Source: Paenibacillus sp. SYP-B4298
Lineage (GTDB): Bacteria; Bacillota; Bacilli; Paenibacillales; Paenibacillaceae
Length of the DNA: 64,000 nt
Direction: 5' to 3'
Assembly: GCF_027627475.1 (NCBI RefSeq)
Contig: NZ_CP115484.1
Location: 619,501 to 683,500, forward strand
How positions within the stretch are numbered: the first letter of the stretch is position 1; each line of letters begins with the position of its first letter. Below, piece after piece: positions 26,693-36,413 of this stretch. A program made the translations under genes and the position numbers. The notes under the pieces are model-generated. The model saw only the letters and a list, made by a program, of their open reading frames with translations, made no database searches and was not told the origin of the DNA.

Positions 26693-27993
26693 GAGGGCGT
26701 CCGTGGATCAGTTGGCCGATCCTGCTCGGTGTCTGGGGCTTCCTTGCTGCAGGCATCGGGAAGCGTGGCGGCTATGTGGAGTGGTTCGCCCTAGCGATCT
26801 TGACCGGAATCATCCTGCTGGCTGGCTTGTCCCCATGGCTCGCTGTTCGCAGGCTTGCGGCCGAGCGACGGCTGTCGGCCGAGCTGCTGCAAGCCGGAGA
26901 GGAACTGCGGGTAGAGCTGCAATTTCAGTCGGCTCCTATATGGCCAATTGTATGGATTGCCATTCAGGACGAACTGTCCAGCATGACAGATGAACAGGCA
27001 CAGACGGTGCGGTATCGCCGAATTGTGCTGCCTTGGTTCCGTACCGACTTTCGACTGCACTATTATATCTCTCCGGTACGGCGGGGCGAATGGGCGTTCA
27101 ATCGCCTTCAGGTCGAGGCAGGCGATCTGCTAGGACTATGTAGCCGGAGACTGAAGCTGCGAGTATCTTGCGATGCTCGTGTGCTCGTGCTCCCGCAGCC
27201 TGCAGCGGCAGGAGAGAAGCTGAAGCTCTGGACTGGAGGAGGGAGGCTTGCGGGAAGAGCGGGGCAGGGACTGCCCGGAGCGGCAGCAGCGGCGGGCTGG
27301 CGGAGTCACCAGGCCGGACCTGGCGAGGAGCGGCGCCCTTACATGCCAGGGGATGCGTACCGCTATCTGGACTGGCGGCAGGCTGCCAAGGGGCGCGGGC
27401 TGCAGGTACGCAAGCAGGGGCAGGAGGGAGCTGCACGTTGCCTGATTGCCTTGGACGGTTCCGCAGCCGCGCATGGGCAAGATATGGAGCGATTCGATGC
27501 CTGTATCGCCAAGGCGTTGTATGCCTATGGGGAGGCTATCCGCCAAGGTATGCAGGCGCAACTGCTCTGCAACAGCGCACAGCCGCTGAGACTGCGCCAG
27601 GGCGGAGGGGGCGGAGCCTCACAAGCGGGGGCTTCCGCGGGAGCATTGTTGCTGGCGCGTGTGCGGGCGGATGGGCAGCGGAGCCTGGCGACGGTACTGG
27701 CTGCGGACAAGCTGCGGCTTCCGCAGGGCGGCGTGCTGCTCTGCATCAGCAGCGAGGCAGGCGGCTGGGAAGAGCTGCTGCGGCTTGCTGCCGCTCGGCG
27801 TTGCCGGGTGGAGCTATGGCTCATCAGTCGTGGTGCTGCGCCAGCCCATGCGATGCGCGAGCAGATCCGCATGTTCGAGCAGCAAGGCGGGGCGGTCAAG
27901 CTGTGGACGATGGAACGAAGCGGTCTGCGGCAGACCGCGGCATGTGGAGAGGAGGAGCGCCATGAGGATCAGGGGAGCGGACTCGTATCCTGA
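26689..27993 (+). CDS. DUF58 domain-containing membrane protein
   Basis: A 434-residue protein with two N-terminal TM helices (about 5-45: SWPILLGVWGFLAAGI and WFALAILTGIILLAGLSPW). An extracytoplasmic-looking region follows, and then the DUF58 core with its signature GEERRPYMPGDAYRYLDWRQAAK. ATG 26689 overlaps the MoxR stop (ATGA). DUF58 proteins are regular partners of MoxR ATPases. The function in Gram-positives is not established; a role in cell-envelope assembly is commonly suggested. Confidence 0.9.
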   Translation: MRGRPWISWPILLGVWGFLAAGIGKRGGYVEWFALAILTGIILLAGLSPWLAVRRLAAERRLSAELLQAGEELRVELQFQSAPIWPIVWIAIQDELSSMTDEQAQTVRYRRIVLPWFRTDFRLHYYISPVRRGEWAFNRLQVEAGDLLGLCSRRLKLRVSCDARVLVLPQPAAAGEKLKLWTGGGRLAGRAGQGLPGAAAAAGWRSHQAGPGEERRPYMPGDAYRYLDWRQAAKGRGLQVRKQGQEGAARCLIALDGSAAAHGQDMERFDACIAKALYAYGEAIRQGMQAQLLCNSAQPLRLRQGGGGGASQAGASAGALLLARVRADGQRSLATVLAADKLRLPQGGVLLCISSEAGGWEELLRLAAARRCRVELWLISRGAAPAHAMREQIRMFEQQGGAVKLWTMERSGLRQTAACGEEERHEDQGSGLVS

Positions 27994-30727
27994 TACGGCT
28001 GGTACAAGCCGAGGCGGCGGCAAAATTGATGCCAGAGGACAGGCTAGCTATAGAGGACGGACGAGCGAAAGAGGACAGGCAAGCCACAGAGGACATGCAA
28101 GCCACAGAGGACAGACAAGCCACAGAGGTCGGACAAGTCACAGAGAGCAGGCAAGCCACAGTGGACAGGCAAGTCGCGGTGGGCAACGAGCAGACAGAGA
28201 GAGCGCTCAGTCCGAGGCGGCTGGGGCAAGTCGCCAGATTGCTGTGCCGCAACGTTGGCCATTCCTGGTGCGTCTGGTGACGACCGCGCTGCTGCTGACA
28301 CTCCTGTGTCAGTGGCTGCTTCCGCTTGAAGGGATGCAGGCGGTGACGGGATTGTATCATATTGGCCCGCTCTACCCTCTCATGGCGATCGCGCTTGCGA
28401 GCGGTGTGCTGCTGCTGCCAGGGTATGCGGCGCTGCTGCTCAATGGCGCAAGCTGCCTGTATGCAGTCATGGCGTTATATTACCGACATGCTGACCCCGT
28501 TCAATGGCCGTCCAGGCTAGGAGGGGCGCTATGGTCCGATCTGAGTCGTTTGCTGTCCGGTCGGATGGAGGTTTCCGGTGAGCTGCGGACGCTGCTGCTG
28601 TTCATCGGTGCAGTGCTGCTCGCCCATACATTGCAGAGCTTGATGTGGCATCGGTTCTGGGGGCCGGGTCTGGCTCTGGGCACAGGCATCTATCTGCTGC
28701 ATCTTCATTGGGCAGGAGGCATTCCGGTAGAGCGGGAGCTTATAGTGACGGCTGCGGCCGGGATGATGCTGACAGCGTGCATCACATACTGCCGCGCGAT
28801 CTGTTATGACGGAAGCATTCTATTACACAGGAAGCCTGCTGTGCTGCGCGCTCTCAAACCTTCCAGATGGTGGCTGTCCGCGACCGTATGCGCGGCTGTC
28901 TTGCTCGCTGCAGGGTGGGGGGCAGCGTCAGGCAAGCCGCGGCTGGACGAGCCAGCAGGCTGGGTAGAAGGATGGTCAGCCAGTCGACTGTGGACGCAGG
29001 AGCATGGGGGAGCCTCCAGACATCAGCTTGAGGCCACGCTCCAGTCACAGGGTCTGGCGGATGCACTCGGCGATCGGGGGCGGACTGGCTACGGCGCCTA
29101 TAGCGGTACTCTCGGCCAGCCGCTCGCGACGGATGAGAGGGTGCTGTTCACGGGCTATTCCCCTCGTCCCCTCTATTGGCGTGGAGATGTGATGGATGTA
29201 TATGATGGCCGGGGATGGAAGCTTAGTGAGCAGCGGCTTGTGCGCAAGATGATTGGCGGTGATGCTGAGCCCTCCACAAGTCCATCGGCTGTAACGCCGT
29301 TGACTACGCAGCAGCAGGAGAGCCGGACTGTAGTGAACGAGCCTATTGAACGTAACGGAGAGCTACAGCAGGGGGAATGGATGGGCGAGAGGGAGAGGGT
29401 CTCATCTAATGGGATGAACAGGGAAGACGAACCGCTCGTTAGCCTGAGCCATAAAATGTCCAGCGATGTCATTGTTCAGCGGATAGTGCTGGAGCAGCCG
29501 TCCTCCGATTGGCCGTTGTTCCATGGCGGTCAGGATGGAATGGTATTGAAATTGGAGGCGGACGGCAAGCAGGCAAGCGATTACGCTGCGGATGCCGACA
29601 CAGGCACGCTCAGGCCGACAGGGGCGGGTGTCCGCTCCTATACGATCCAGGCTGTGCTGCCTGCTGATCCGCCTGGATGGCGGATGCAAACGCAGGGCGA
29701 ACTGGCAGAGCCAAGCACCGGAGCGGTGGCGGGGGAGAGTGGCGGATATGGGGTGCAGGGCATGGAAAGGTACTTACAATTGCCCGAAGGACTGCCGGAG
29801 AGGATTGGGAAGCTGGGTTCACATATAATGGAAGGAAAAGGTGGATTCCAGGAGCAGGCCAGGGCGCTTGAGCATTATCTGCGCTCCTCCTACCTCTACA
29901 CGTTGGAGGATACGAGCGTGCCGAAGCAGGGGCGCGACTTTGTCGATCATTTCCTGTTCGAGCAGCAGCAGGGCTATTGTGTGCATTTCTCGACCGCAAT
30001 GGTCATCATGCTGCGTACACAAGGCATACCCGCCCGCTGGGTGAAGGGATTCGTACCAGGCGAGCCGGTAACGGCTGGAGCATTGCAGGCGCGGCAACTA
30101 GGCAGCAGCGCATCCGTGCCGATGCAGCAGGCGGAAGCCTCATCGCCGCTGACCGCCTATACGGTGCGCGGGAGCGATGCCCATGCCTGGGTCGAGGCCT
30201 ATATCCCCGGCTCAGGCTGGGTCGCGTTCGATCCTACACCCGGCTATGGCGCAGCGCTCGGAGCCGGGGCGTCGCCCCAGCCTGCGGCCTCAGCTTGGAC
30301 GCCTAAGCTGTATGAGAAACTGCAAGCGCTATGGCAGCCGCAGACCGCCCTGCTGCTCCTGTGCCCTGCTCTGCTGCTTGGCGGCGGCAGTGCCGCGTTG
30401 TGGCTTGCGCGCAGGCAACTGGCGCTCAAGTGGGCGCTGCGGCGCTACCGCAGAGCTGCGCCTGGAAGCAGCACTGCGCGCCGCCGCTTCCTCACGGTCA
30501 GCGCCGCGTACTGGCGGCTGCTGTACGACCGTTACGGCTCCAAGCCCGCAGGGATGACGGGGCGGGAATACCTCGCCCGGCTCGCGCTTGCGCAATCAGC
30601 CGCTAAACGGCTGGAGCAGCTAGTGACCTGGGAGGAGCAGCAGCGTTATGGTGGAGGAGGCATGGTGCCGCCGGAGTATGGGCAGGTAATGGCTGTCCTG
30701 ATTCCACTCCCATCTGCTGGGGTCTAG
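27962..30727 (+). CDS. TgpA-like membrane transglutaminase-fold protein with repetitive N-terminus
   Basis: A 921-residue membrane protein. About 100 polar residues with repeated SHRGQ-type units come first, then roughly five to six TM helices (residues about 105-310), a large extracytoplasmic region and a transglutaminase-like core. The catalytic triad is Cys in GYCVHFSTAMVIMLRTQGIP, His in GSDAHAWVEAYIPGSGW and Asp in VAFDPTPGYG. A further TM helix and a cytosolic DUF4129-like tail end the protein. ATG 27962 follows GGAGGAG and lies 32 bp inside the DUF58 gene in another frame. It completes the MoxR-DUF58-TgpA cassette found in many bacteria. Confidence 0.88.
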   Translation: MRIRGADSYPDTAGTSRGGGKIDARGQASYRGRTSERGQASHRGHASHRGQTSHRGRTSHREQASHSGQASRGGQRADRESAQSEAAGASRQIAVPQRWPFLVRLVTTALLLTLLCQWLLPLEGMQAVTGLYHIGPLYPLMAIALASGVLLLPGYAALLLNGASCLYAVMALYYRHADPVQWPSRLGGALWSDLSRLLSGRMEVSGELRTLLLFIGAVLLAHTLQSLMWHRFWGPGLALGTGIYLLHLHWAGGIPVERELIVTAAAGMMLTACITYCRAICYDGSILLHRKPAVLRALKPSRWWLSATVCAAVLLAAGWGAASGKPRLDEPAGWVEGWSASRLWTQEHGGASRHQLEATLQSQGLADALGDRGRTGYGAYSGTLGQPLATDERVLFTGYSPRPLYWRGDVMDVYDGRGWKLSEQRLVRKMIGGDAEPSTSPSAVTPLTTQQQESRTVVNEPIERNGELQQGEWMGERERVSSNGMNREDEPLVSLSHKMSSDVIVQRIVLEQPSSDWPLFHGGQDGMVLKLEADGKQASDYAADADTGTLRPTGAGVRSYTIQAVLPADPPGWRMQTQGELAEPSTGAVAGESGGYGVQGMERYLQLPEGLPERIGKLGSHIMEGKGGFQEQARALEHYLRSSYLYTLEDTSVPKQGRDFVDHFLFEQQQGYCVHFSTAMVIMLRTQGIPARWVKGFVPGEPVTAGALQARQLGSSASVPMQQAEASSPLTAYTVRGSDAHAWVEAYIPGSGWVAFDPTPGYGAALGAGASPQPAASAWTPKLYEKLQALWQPQTALLLLCPALLLGGGSAALWLARRQLALKWALRRYRRAAPGSSTARRRFLTVSAAYWRLLYDRYGSKPAGMTGREYLARLALAQSAAKRLEQLVTWEEQQRYGGGGMVPPEYGQVMAVLIPLPSAGV
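28040..28180 (+). repeat. In-frame 18-bp degenerate tandem repeats in the tgpA-like gene
   Basis: About seven tandem units of 18 bp (pattern CACAGAGGACAGRCAAGC) encode SHRGQA/T-type hexapeptides in the cytosolic N-terminus. The pattern is strongest at 28068-28170. Confidence 0.75.
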
Positions 30728-30747
30728 GACAGTTTGTCCGTTAATGC

Positions 30748-30777
30748 TTGACCGTGTCTATCCTGGTTATATATAAT
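30748..30777 (+). promoter_or_regulatory. SigA-type promoter of guaA
   Basis: TTGACC (30748-30753), 18 bp, TATAAT (30772-30777). The start of transcription would fall at about 30784, leaving a leader of about 23 nt with GAGGGAGG as ribosome site. There is no room for a riboswitch. Confidence 0.8.
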
Positions 30778-30806
30778 ATTTGCTATGAATTGAGGGAGGC
30801 ACGGAC

Positions 30807-32345
30807 ATGACAACTGCTAATGAAATTATCGTTGTTCTCGACTTTGGAGGACAATATAACCAACTGATCGCCAGACGCATCCGCGACCTGGGGGTGTACA
30901 GCGAGCTGCTGCCGTTCAACACGACAGCAGAGAAGATTCGTGAGCTGAATCCTAAAGGCATCGTGTTCTCGGGCGGTCCGGCGAGCGTATATGAAGAGAA
31001 TTCGCCGATTGTAGATCCGGCTGTATATGATCTGGGTATTCCGATTCTGGGCATTTGCTACGGCATGCAGTTGATGTCTCACCAGCTTCAGGGCAAGGTA
31101 GAGCGCGCAGGCAAGCGGGAGTATGGCAAGGCTGAGGTAGAGTTCCGTTCGGAGAGCCATCTGATCAAAGGACTGGACAAGGTTCAGACGGTATGGATGA
31201 GCCATAGCGACCTCGTGGTCGAGCCGCCGCAAGGCTTTACAATAGATGCGGGCACAGATCATGCGCCAATCGCGGCGATGAGCCATGCGGAGAAGCAATT
31301 TTACGCGGTGCAGTTCCACCCAGAAGTGCGCCACTCCGTCTACGGCAATGAGATGATCCGCAATTTCCTCTATGAGGTGTGCGGCTGTGAGGGCTCATGG
31401 AGCATGACGACCTTCATCGATGATACGATTCGCGAGATTCGCGAGCAGGTGGGCAGCAGCAAGGTGCTGTGCGCGCTGTCTGGCGGCGTGGATTCCTCTG
31501 TTGTTGCGATCCTGCTGCACAAGGCGATCGGGGATCAACTGACGTGTATGTTTATTGATCATGGCCTGCTGCGCAAGGGCGAAGCAGAGAGTGTCATGGA
31601 GACCTTCGTGGGCAAGTTCGATATGAAGGTGCTCAAGATTGATGCCAGAGATCGCTTCATGAGCAAGCTAGCTGGGGTAGACGATCCAGAGCAAAAACGT
31701 AAAATTATCGGCAACGAGTTTATTTATGTGTTCCAGGAAGAGTCGGACAAGCTGGACGACTTTGAATTTTTGGCGCAAGGCACGCTGTATACGGACATTG
31801 TAGAGAGCGGCACAGCTACGGCGCAAACGATCAAATCGCATCACAACGTAGGCGGCCTGCCAGAGGACATTAAGTTCAAGCTTGTCGAGCCGCTGAAAGC
31901 CTTGTTCAAGGATGAGGTTCGCAAGGTGGGCACCGAGTGCGGCCTGCCGGATGCGATCGTATGGCGTCAGCCATTCCCTGGCCCTGGACTTGCGATTCGT
32001 GTGCTGGGCGAGGTGACCGAGGAGAAGCTGCACATTGTGCGCGAGTCGGATGCGATACTGCGTGACGAGATCATCAAGGCAGGTCTGGATCGCGAGATCT
32101 GGCAATATTTCACTGCGCTGCCGAACATGAAGAGCGTGGGCGTTATGGGCGATGCCCGCACCTACTCCTACACCGTCGGCATCCGCGCCGTCACCTCGAT
32201 CGACGGCATGACCGCCGACTGGGCGCGCATCCCGTGGGACGTGCTGGAGAAGATCAGCGTGCGGATCGTTAATGAAGTGGATAACGTCAACCGTATTGTG
32301 TATGATGTGACATCCAAGCCGCCGGCCACGATTGAGTGGGAATAG
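30807..32345 (+). CDS. guaA: GMP synthase (glutamine-hydrolysing)
   Basis: Converts XMP to GMP with ATP and glutamine. The 512-residue enzyme has the class I amidotransferase domain (nucleophile Cys in GICYGMQL, His/Glu in QFHPEV), the PP-loop ATP-pyrophosphatase domain (ALSGGVDSS) and the C-terminal dimerisation domain ending [17 protein letters not shown] precedes ATG. The final 38 bp are duplicated downstream of the sortase gene at 54924, consistent with use of the guaA 3' end as an integration site. The reading frame is intact. Confidence 0.98.
   Translation: MTTANEIIVVLDFGGQYNQLIARRIRDLGVYSELLPFNTTAEKIRELNPKGIVFSGGPASVYEENSPIVDPAVYDLGIPILGICYGMQLMSHQLQGKVERAGKREYGKAEVEFRSESHLIKGLDKVQTVWMSHSDLVVEPPQGFTIDAGTDHAPIAAMSHAEKQFYAVQFHPEVRHSVYGNEMIRNFLYEVCGCEGSWSMTTFIDDTIREIREQVGSSKVLCALSGGVDSSVVAILLHKAIGDQLTCMFIDHGLLRKGEAESVMETFVGKFDMKVLKIDARDRFMSKLAGVDDPEQKRKIIGNEFIYVFQEESDKLDDFEFLAQGTLYTDIVESGTATAQTIKSHHNVGGLPEDIKFKLVEPLKALFKDEVRKVGTECGLPDAIVWRQPFPGPGLAIRVLGEVTEEKLHIVRESDAILRDEIIKAGLDREIWQYFTALPNMKSVGVMGDARTYSYTVGIRAVTSIDGMTADWARIPWDVLEKISVRIVNEVDNVNRIVYDVTSKPPATIEWE
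32308..32345 (+). repeat. att-like repeat, left copy, within the guaA 3' end
   Basis: The last 38 bp of guaA, including the TAG stop, match 54924-54961 at 36 of 38 positions. The two differences fall at third codon positions and are synonymous (CCG/CCA, GCC/GCT). Confidence 0.8.
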
Positions 32346-32353
32346 GTACGATG

Positions 32354-32397
32354 GAGCTAGAAAGCCTTTAAATAAGGGCCTTCTAGCTCTTTTTTTG
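32354..32397 (+). terminator. Rho-independent terminator of guaA
   Basis: GAGCTAGAA (32354-32362) pairs with TTCTAGCTC (32381-32389), with inner CCTT/AAGG pairing, followed by seven T residues. Confidence 0.9.
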
Positions 32398-32489
32398 GTG
32401 CAATATCATTACAGCAAGTCAAATCAAATCCTAATCCCTCCAAATCCTTATACTAAAGGTAAAGCAGTTGAAAAGAGGTGAGTAGAAGA

Positions 32490-33470
32490 ATGTATACGTG
32501 GCAGGAGCAAATCCAGATCATCGTTGATGAAATTGATGAATGTATTAAAAATGGTTGTGATGAAGCTTTGACATTAAGCTCTCTTTCTCGCAGGCTAGGT
32601 TATTCCGAGTTTTATACAACGAGAAAATTTAAAGAAATAGCGGGTATGCCATTTCGTGACTATCTACGCCATAGAAGATTAGCTTTTGCACTAAAAGAGG
32701 TTAGAGATAGTGAGAGAAGTATGTTGGATATTGCTTGTAATTATGGTTTTTCATCACATGAAGCTTTTAGCAGAGCATTCAAAGCAACCTATGGTGTAGC
32801 GCCAAGTGAATACCGTAAAGCGCCTAAGCCTGTCGTTCTTCGTACAAAAATAAACTCTTTTGACCGCTACTTTTTAGGATTGGGAGAGATTGGTATGATG
32901 AAATCTACAGATGAGGTTAACATTTACTTTGTAACGATTCCCGCACACAAATTTTTGCACATTAAAAACAGTGAGAGTAATGGGTACTGGGATTTTTGGC
33001 AAAAGCAAAGTCTTATTCCGGGACAGGATTGCGAAACAATTTGCGGATTACTTGATAGTATTAAGGGCAAATTGGATGACGATGGTGGGAGCGAGGTTAA
33101 CAGCGGCAGCGGTCAGATTATGGCCTATATTAGTGACTCTGAGGGTAGACGATGCGATTGGGGTTTCCCACGTATAGAGTGTTACGGGATACGTCTTCCA
33201 TGGGATTATAGAGGTGAAGTCCCCTCACAAATGCGAATGATGGATGTTCCCGAAGCAGAATATGCTGTATTCGAACATGGGCCATTTAATTATGAGCAGG
33301 AAAATCGTAGTGTAGAGGAGAAGGTTGAGAAGGCAATGGCAGCCTTTGATTCTACAACTACCAGTTACTGCTTGGATATTTCCCCTGGCAGAATCATGTA
33401 TTGTTATCATGATCCGGAGCGGTTTCTGAAATATATCAGACCAGTAAAGAAGAATGATGGAGTTCATTAG
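32490..33470 (+). CDS. AraC-family regulator with C-terminal effector-binding domain
   Basis: A 326-residue regulator. The N-terminal 110 residues form a double HTH of AraC type (LSSLSRRLGYSEFYTTRKFK, then MLDIACNYGFSSHEAFSRAF and YGVAPSEYRK). The remainder resembles a GyrI-like AraC_E_bind domain (MMDVPEAEYAVFEHGPFNYE), the layout of Rob/MarA-type sensors of small hydrophobic ligands. ATG 32490 is preferred over GTG 32478 because the AAGAGG site is then well spaced. Base composition is visibly AT-richer than flanking guaA, and codon endings favour A/T, suggesting separate acquisition. It is the first gene after guaA. Confidence 0.87.
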   Translation: MYTWQEQIQIIVDEIDECIKNGCDEALTLSSLSRRLGYSEFYTTRKFKEIAGMPFRDYLRHRRLAFALKEVRDSERSMLDIACNYGFSSHEAFSRAFKATYGVAPSEYRKAPKPVVLRTKINSFDRYFLGLGEIGMMKSTDEVNIYFVTIPAHKFLHIKNSESNGYWDFWQKQSLIPGQDCETICGLLDSIKGKLDDDGGSEVNSGSGQIMAYISDSEGRRCDWGFPRIECYGIRLPWDYRGEVPSQMRMMDVPEAEYAVFEHGPFNYEQENRSVEEKVEKAMAAFDSTTTSYCLDISPGRIMYCYHDPERFLKYIRPVKKNDGVH

Positions 33471-33567
33471 GGGCGTTTCAGGTAAAAGGTACAGGTAAAG
33501 CTGAGGGTAACGGGGGCGTCCAACAGTGTCTACAAGACTTGCTGGATAGCCCCTCTTCGTAGTATCA

Positions 33568-33602
33568 GGTCAATCAGATATTGCTGGTTGGCCTATTTTC
33601 TC
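33568..33602 (+). terminator. Terminator-like hairpin after the AraC gene
   Basis: GGTCAATCAG (33568-33577) pairs with CTGGTTGGCC (33584-33593) using wobbles, followed by TATTTTCT. It lies between convergent genes. Confidence 0.5.
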
Positions 33603-33636
33603 AGTCAACCCTGCACAGGGGCTGGGTATCAGCCGT

Positions 33637-35430
33637 TTATACTTGGGAACGGTTAGTCAGACTTAAGGGAACCACAATCTCGACCTGTGTGCCCCAACCG
33701 GGCTTGGAGCGGATTACCAGAGAGGCGGAGGCTCCGAATTGCAGATGAAGCCGCTTATAGGTGTTGGACAAGCCGATATGGCTGGTCTGGCTGTCATCGG
33801 AGCTGTCCAGCGAGCAGCGTAGCTTGCTCTTGATCTGATTCAGGCGATTGGGAGCCATGCCCGTCCCGTTGTCGGTTACGCTCAGTACCAGTTGCCCGCC
33901 CCGTTCGCGAATTTTGATCCGAATGATTCCGGTTCCTTTTTTGTTCTTGATACCATGATACAGCGCATTCTCGACAAGCGGCTGAAGCAGCAGCTTGGTC
34001 ACATGGTAATGCAGAACCGTCTCGTACACATCCCATACAACGCTGAATTTATCGCGATAGCGGTATTTGAGGATCTCGATATAGCTGCGCGTATATCTCA
34101 GCTCATCCTCCAGCGGAATCAACTGAGCATGGACATCCAGTGAGAATTTCAATATATCTCCCAGATGTTCTAGCATGGCGTTGGCTTCGTTGGGCTTACC
34201 TGTCAGCTCAAGCACCTTCCAATAAATGGTTTGAAGCGTGTTAAGCAGAAAATGAGGATTCATTTGTGACTGCAACGCCTTGAGCTCAATGACTTCGTAA
34301 CGATATTTCCGCTCGGAGAGCTGCACGGACAAATAATTGTTTTCCACAAATGTTTTGAGCACGTTTTGGATAATGTAATGATACACATCCGACGGTTTTT
34401 TTTCGATTTTGGAGACGACGCCTCCCTTCTGCGCGGACTGGATAATGTTCAATATCGTTTTAACATTGTGATAATTTTTGCGGGTCAGTACAAAAGCGAG
34501 CACCGCACCAATCAGGAAGCAAGCCGCGAGTAGAGAGAAGGTGAGCTTGGCCAGAGAATTCGGCACCTTGTACAGGCTTTTCTCCGCAATTACGGTGACG
34601 AAGCTCCAGTTGTACGAATCGGACTGCACCTTGGATATAAGATTGGAGCCTCCAACTGAAGGCAAGGTGAAGACGGTGAGCTCGCTTGCAGCCACCTCTT
34701 CGATCTGATTGTCCGTCAGAGGCGCTGACTGAGCACTGCTGATTATAAGCTGCCGGCTTGCGTCAAGTACATAAAATTGCTGCTCGGGCAGCTTCTTCAA
34801 CTGCTCCAATTGCTTGTTGATGTAATCTGTCGAAATGTTCATAATCAGAATGCCGTCATGGCCCGATGGCTGTCCCAAGTTAAGTCGGCGGTAGAATGTA
34901 ATGACCTCCTTAGGGGGCTCAAATGAATATTCCTTGATGGCGCGCGGCTCCGCCCACATCGATTCATGCTCATGGATTCCAAGCGAACGCTGCCACGTGC
35001 TGTCGTAGGATTGCTCCAGATAGTCAATGCCATAGTTGTTGTTGTAAAATCGACCGTAGTCGTTAGGTATATACATATAAATGGAATGGATGTACGGTCT
35101 TGTAATGGCCGGAACATTCACAAATTGCCGCAGGGTGTCAAACAGTGTCAAATCGCCGGATGACAGACTCGGCTCCTTCAGAATACGGCTCAGGTTCTGC
35201 TTGATGACCGGATTCGAGAAATACAAGGAAACGGCGTCCAGCTCATTAAAAATCAGATTAAAGGTGTCAATCGTCTGGTGGAGCGAATTGGAATTGTTGA
35301 CAATAATGGTATCCTTGATCTGAGTTTTGATAATCAGATGAAACAAGCCGCCTAGCACCAAAATCGGTATAAACATGGGCAGAATAACAGCAATGAAGTT
35401 TTTTACAAAAAAAGTGTGTACTGTTTTCAC
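33637..35430 (-). CDS. YesM-family sensor histidine kinase
   Basis: A 597-residue membrane kinase. TM1 is at about 11-33 (AVILPMFIPILVLGGLFHLII), followed by an extracellular Cache-like sensor of about 250 residues and TM2 (LTFSLLAACFLIGAVLAFVL). The cytosolic part has the YesM-type phospho-acceptor motif QSQMNPHFLLNTLQTIYW (His in NPHF) and an ATPase domain with LLLQPLVENALYHGIKNK and the G-box VTDNGTGM. It follows the response-regulator gene with a 3-bp gap on the same strand. YesM/YesN pairs in Paenibacillus usually sense oligosaccharides and activate the adjacent ABC importer; here that would be the divergent carbohydrate operon. Confidence 0.93.
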   Translation of the reverse strand: MKTVHTFFVKNFIAVILPMFIPILVLGGLFHLIIKTQIKDTIIVNNSNSLHQTIDTFNLIFNELDAVSLYFSNPVIKQNLSRILKEPSLSSGDLTLFDTLRQFVNVPAITRPYIHSIYMYIPNDYGRFYNNNYGIDYLEQSYDSTWQRSLGIHEHESMWAEPRAIKEYSFEPPKEVITFYRRLNLGQPSGHDGILIMNISTDYINKQLEQLKKLPEQQFYVLDASRQLIISSAQSAPLTDNQIEEVAASELTVFTLPSVGGSNLISKVQSDSYNWSFVTVIAEKSLYKVPNSLAKLTFSLLAACFLIGAVLAFVLTRKNYHNVKTILNIIQSAQKGGVVSKIEKKPSDVYHYIIQNVLKTFVENNYLSVQLSERKYRYEVIELKALQSQMNPHFLLNTLQTIYWKVLELTGKPNEANAMLEHLGDILKFSLDVHAQLIPLEDELRYTRSYIEILKYRYRDKFSVVWDVYETVLHYHVTKLLLQPLVENALYHGIKNKKGTGIIRIKIRERGGQLVLSVTDNGTGMAPNRLNQIKSKLRCSLDSSDDSQTSHIGLSNTYKRLHLQFGASASLVIRSKPGWGTQVEIVVPLSLTNRSQV

Positions 35431-35433
35431 CCG

Positions 35434-36150
35434 TTATTCGCCTCTCCAGTCTCGTGGCGGCTTGCCATAATATTTATGAAAGGCGCGGGTGAAATTTTTG
35501 GAATTGGTATATCCAACCATCTCGCTGACCTGATAAATTTTGTAGCGCAAATCCTCCAGCAGCTCCTTAGCCTTCTCCATTCGTCGGGCCAACAGCAGCT
35601 CGGAATAATTGTGACCGGTCTTGTCCTTAATGAATTTGCTGAGATATTGCGGCGTCATAAACACCTGCTCCGCGGCCTCCTCCAGACTGGCAGTGGCGAG
35701 GTTTCTCTGAATGTATTGACGGACGGTCGTTACAACCTTGTGCTCTCCTGTGTTTTCCGTCTTATGGACATTAGAAGCTTGCAGCTCCGCATTTAATTTT
35801 TTGAACGTATCCACTAGCTCATCGTATCTGGTAGGCTTAACAATATAATTTTTGACTCCATACAGAAGCGCCTTTTGAGCATATTCGAATTCCCGATGTC
35901 CGCTCAAAAATACGATTTTGACCGGTAAGCGCTTACTAAATATTTCGTGGGCAAGATCCAGTCCGTCCATAACAGGCATACGAATATCGCTTAAAATCAC
36001 ATCAATATGCTCTGACTCCAGTATGGCAAGAGCATCAACACCGTTTTCCGCCTCTCCAGCAATTTCAAATCCGATTTCTCGCCACGGGAAATAGTTGCGA
36101 AGCCCGAGCCTGGTTTCTTTTTCATCATCTACGAGCAGAAGCCTATGCAT
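35434..36150 (-). CDS. YesN-family response regulator with AraC DNA-binding domain
   Basis: A 238-residue response regulator. The receiver (about 1-120) begins MHRLLLVDDEKETRLGL and has the phospho-acceptor Asp in VILSDIRMPVMDG and the conserved Lys in NYIVKPT. The C-terminal AraC HTH has LEEAAEQVFMTPQYLSKFIK and IYQVSEMVGYTNSKNFTRAF. At 238 residues it is much shorter than typical 500-residue YesN proteins, as the middle region is absent. ATG 36150 follows GGGGGG. It is divergent from the operon it probably activates. Confidence 0.92.
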   Translation of the reverse strand: MHRLLLVDDEKETRLGLRNYFPWREIGFEIAGEAENGVDALAILESEHIDVILSDIRMPVMDGLDLAHEIFSKRLPVKIVFLSGHREFEYAQKALLYGVKNYIVKPTRYDELVDTFKKLNAELQASNVHKTENTGEHKVVTTVRQYIQRNLATASLEEAAEQVFMTPQYLSKFIKDKTGHNYSELLLARRMEKAKELLEDLRYKIYQVSEMVGYTNSKNFTRAFHKYYGKPPRDWRGE

Positions 36151-36413
36151 GTCATCATCCCCCCGTGCAAACAAAATCGACAAATATCTTTCACATTTTC
36201 AGTATAGCTTGCTCCGGTGTATAACTCCATAGCCGTATCGCAATAAATTAAGGATGGATATATTTTCGTAATTAATGATACCTTTCGTGAAATGGATGCT
36301 TCAAACTGCATAATTACGGATGCCCTATCGTAACTGAAACGCCTATAGATCGCAAAATGTAAGTGCTATCATGGAATGGAGCCGACAATATGTATTCTCT
36401 AGGGGGGAAAACA

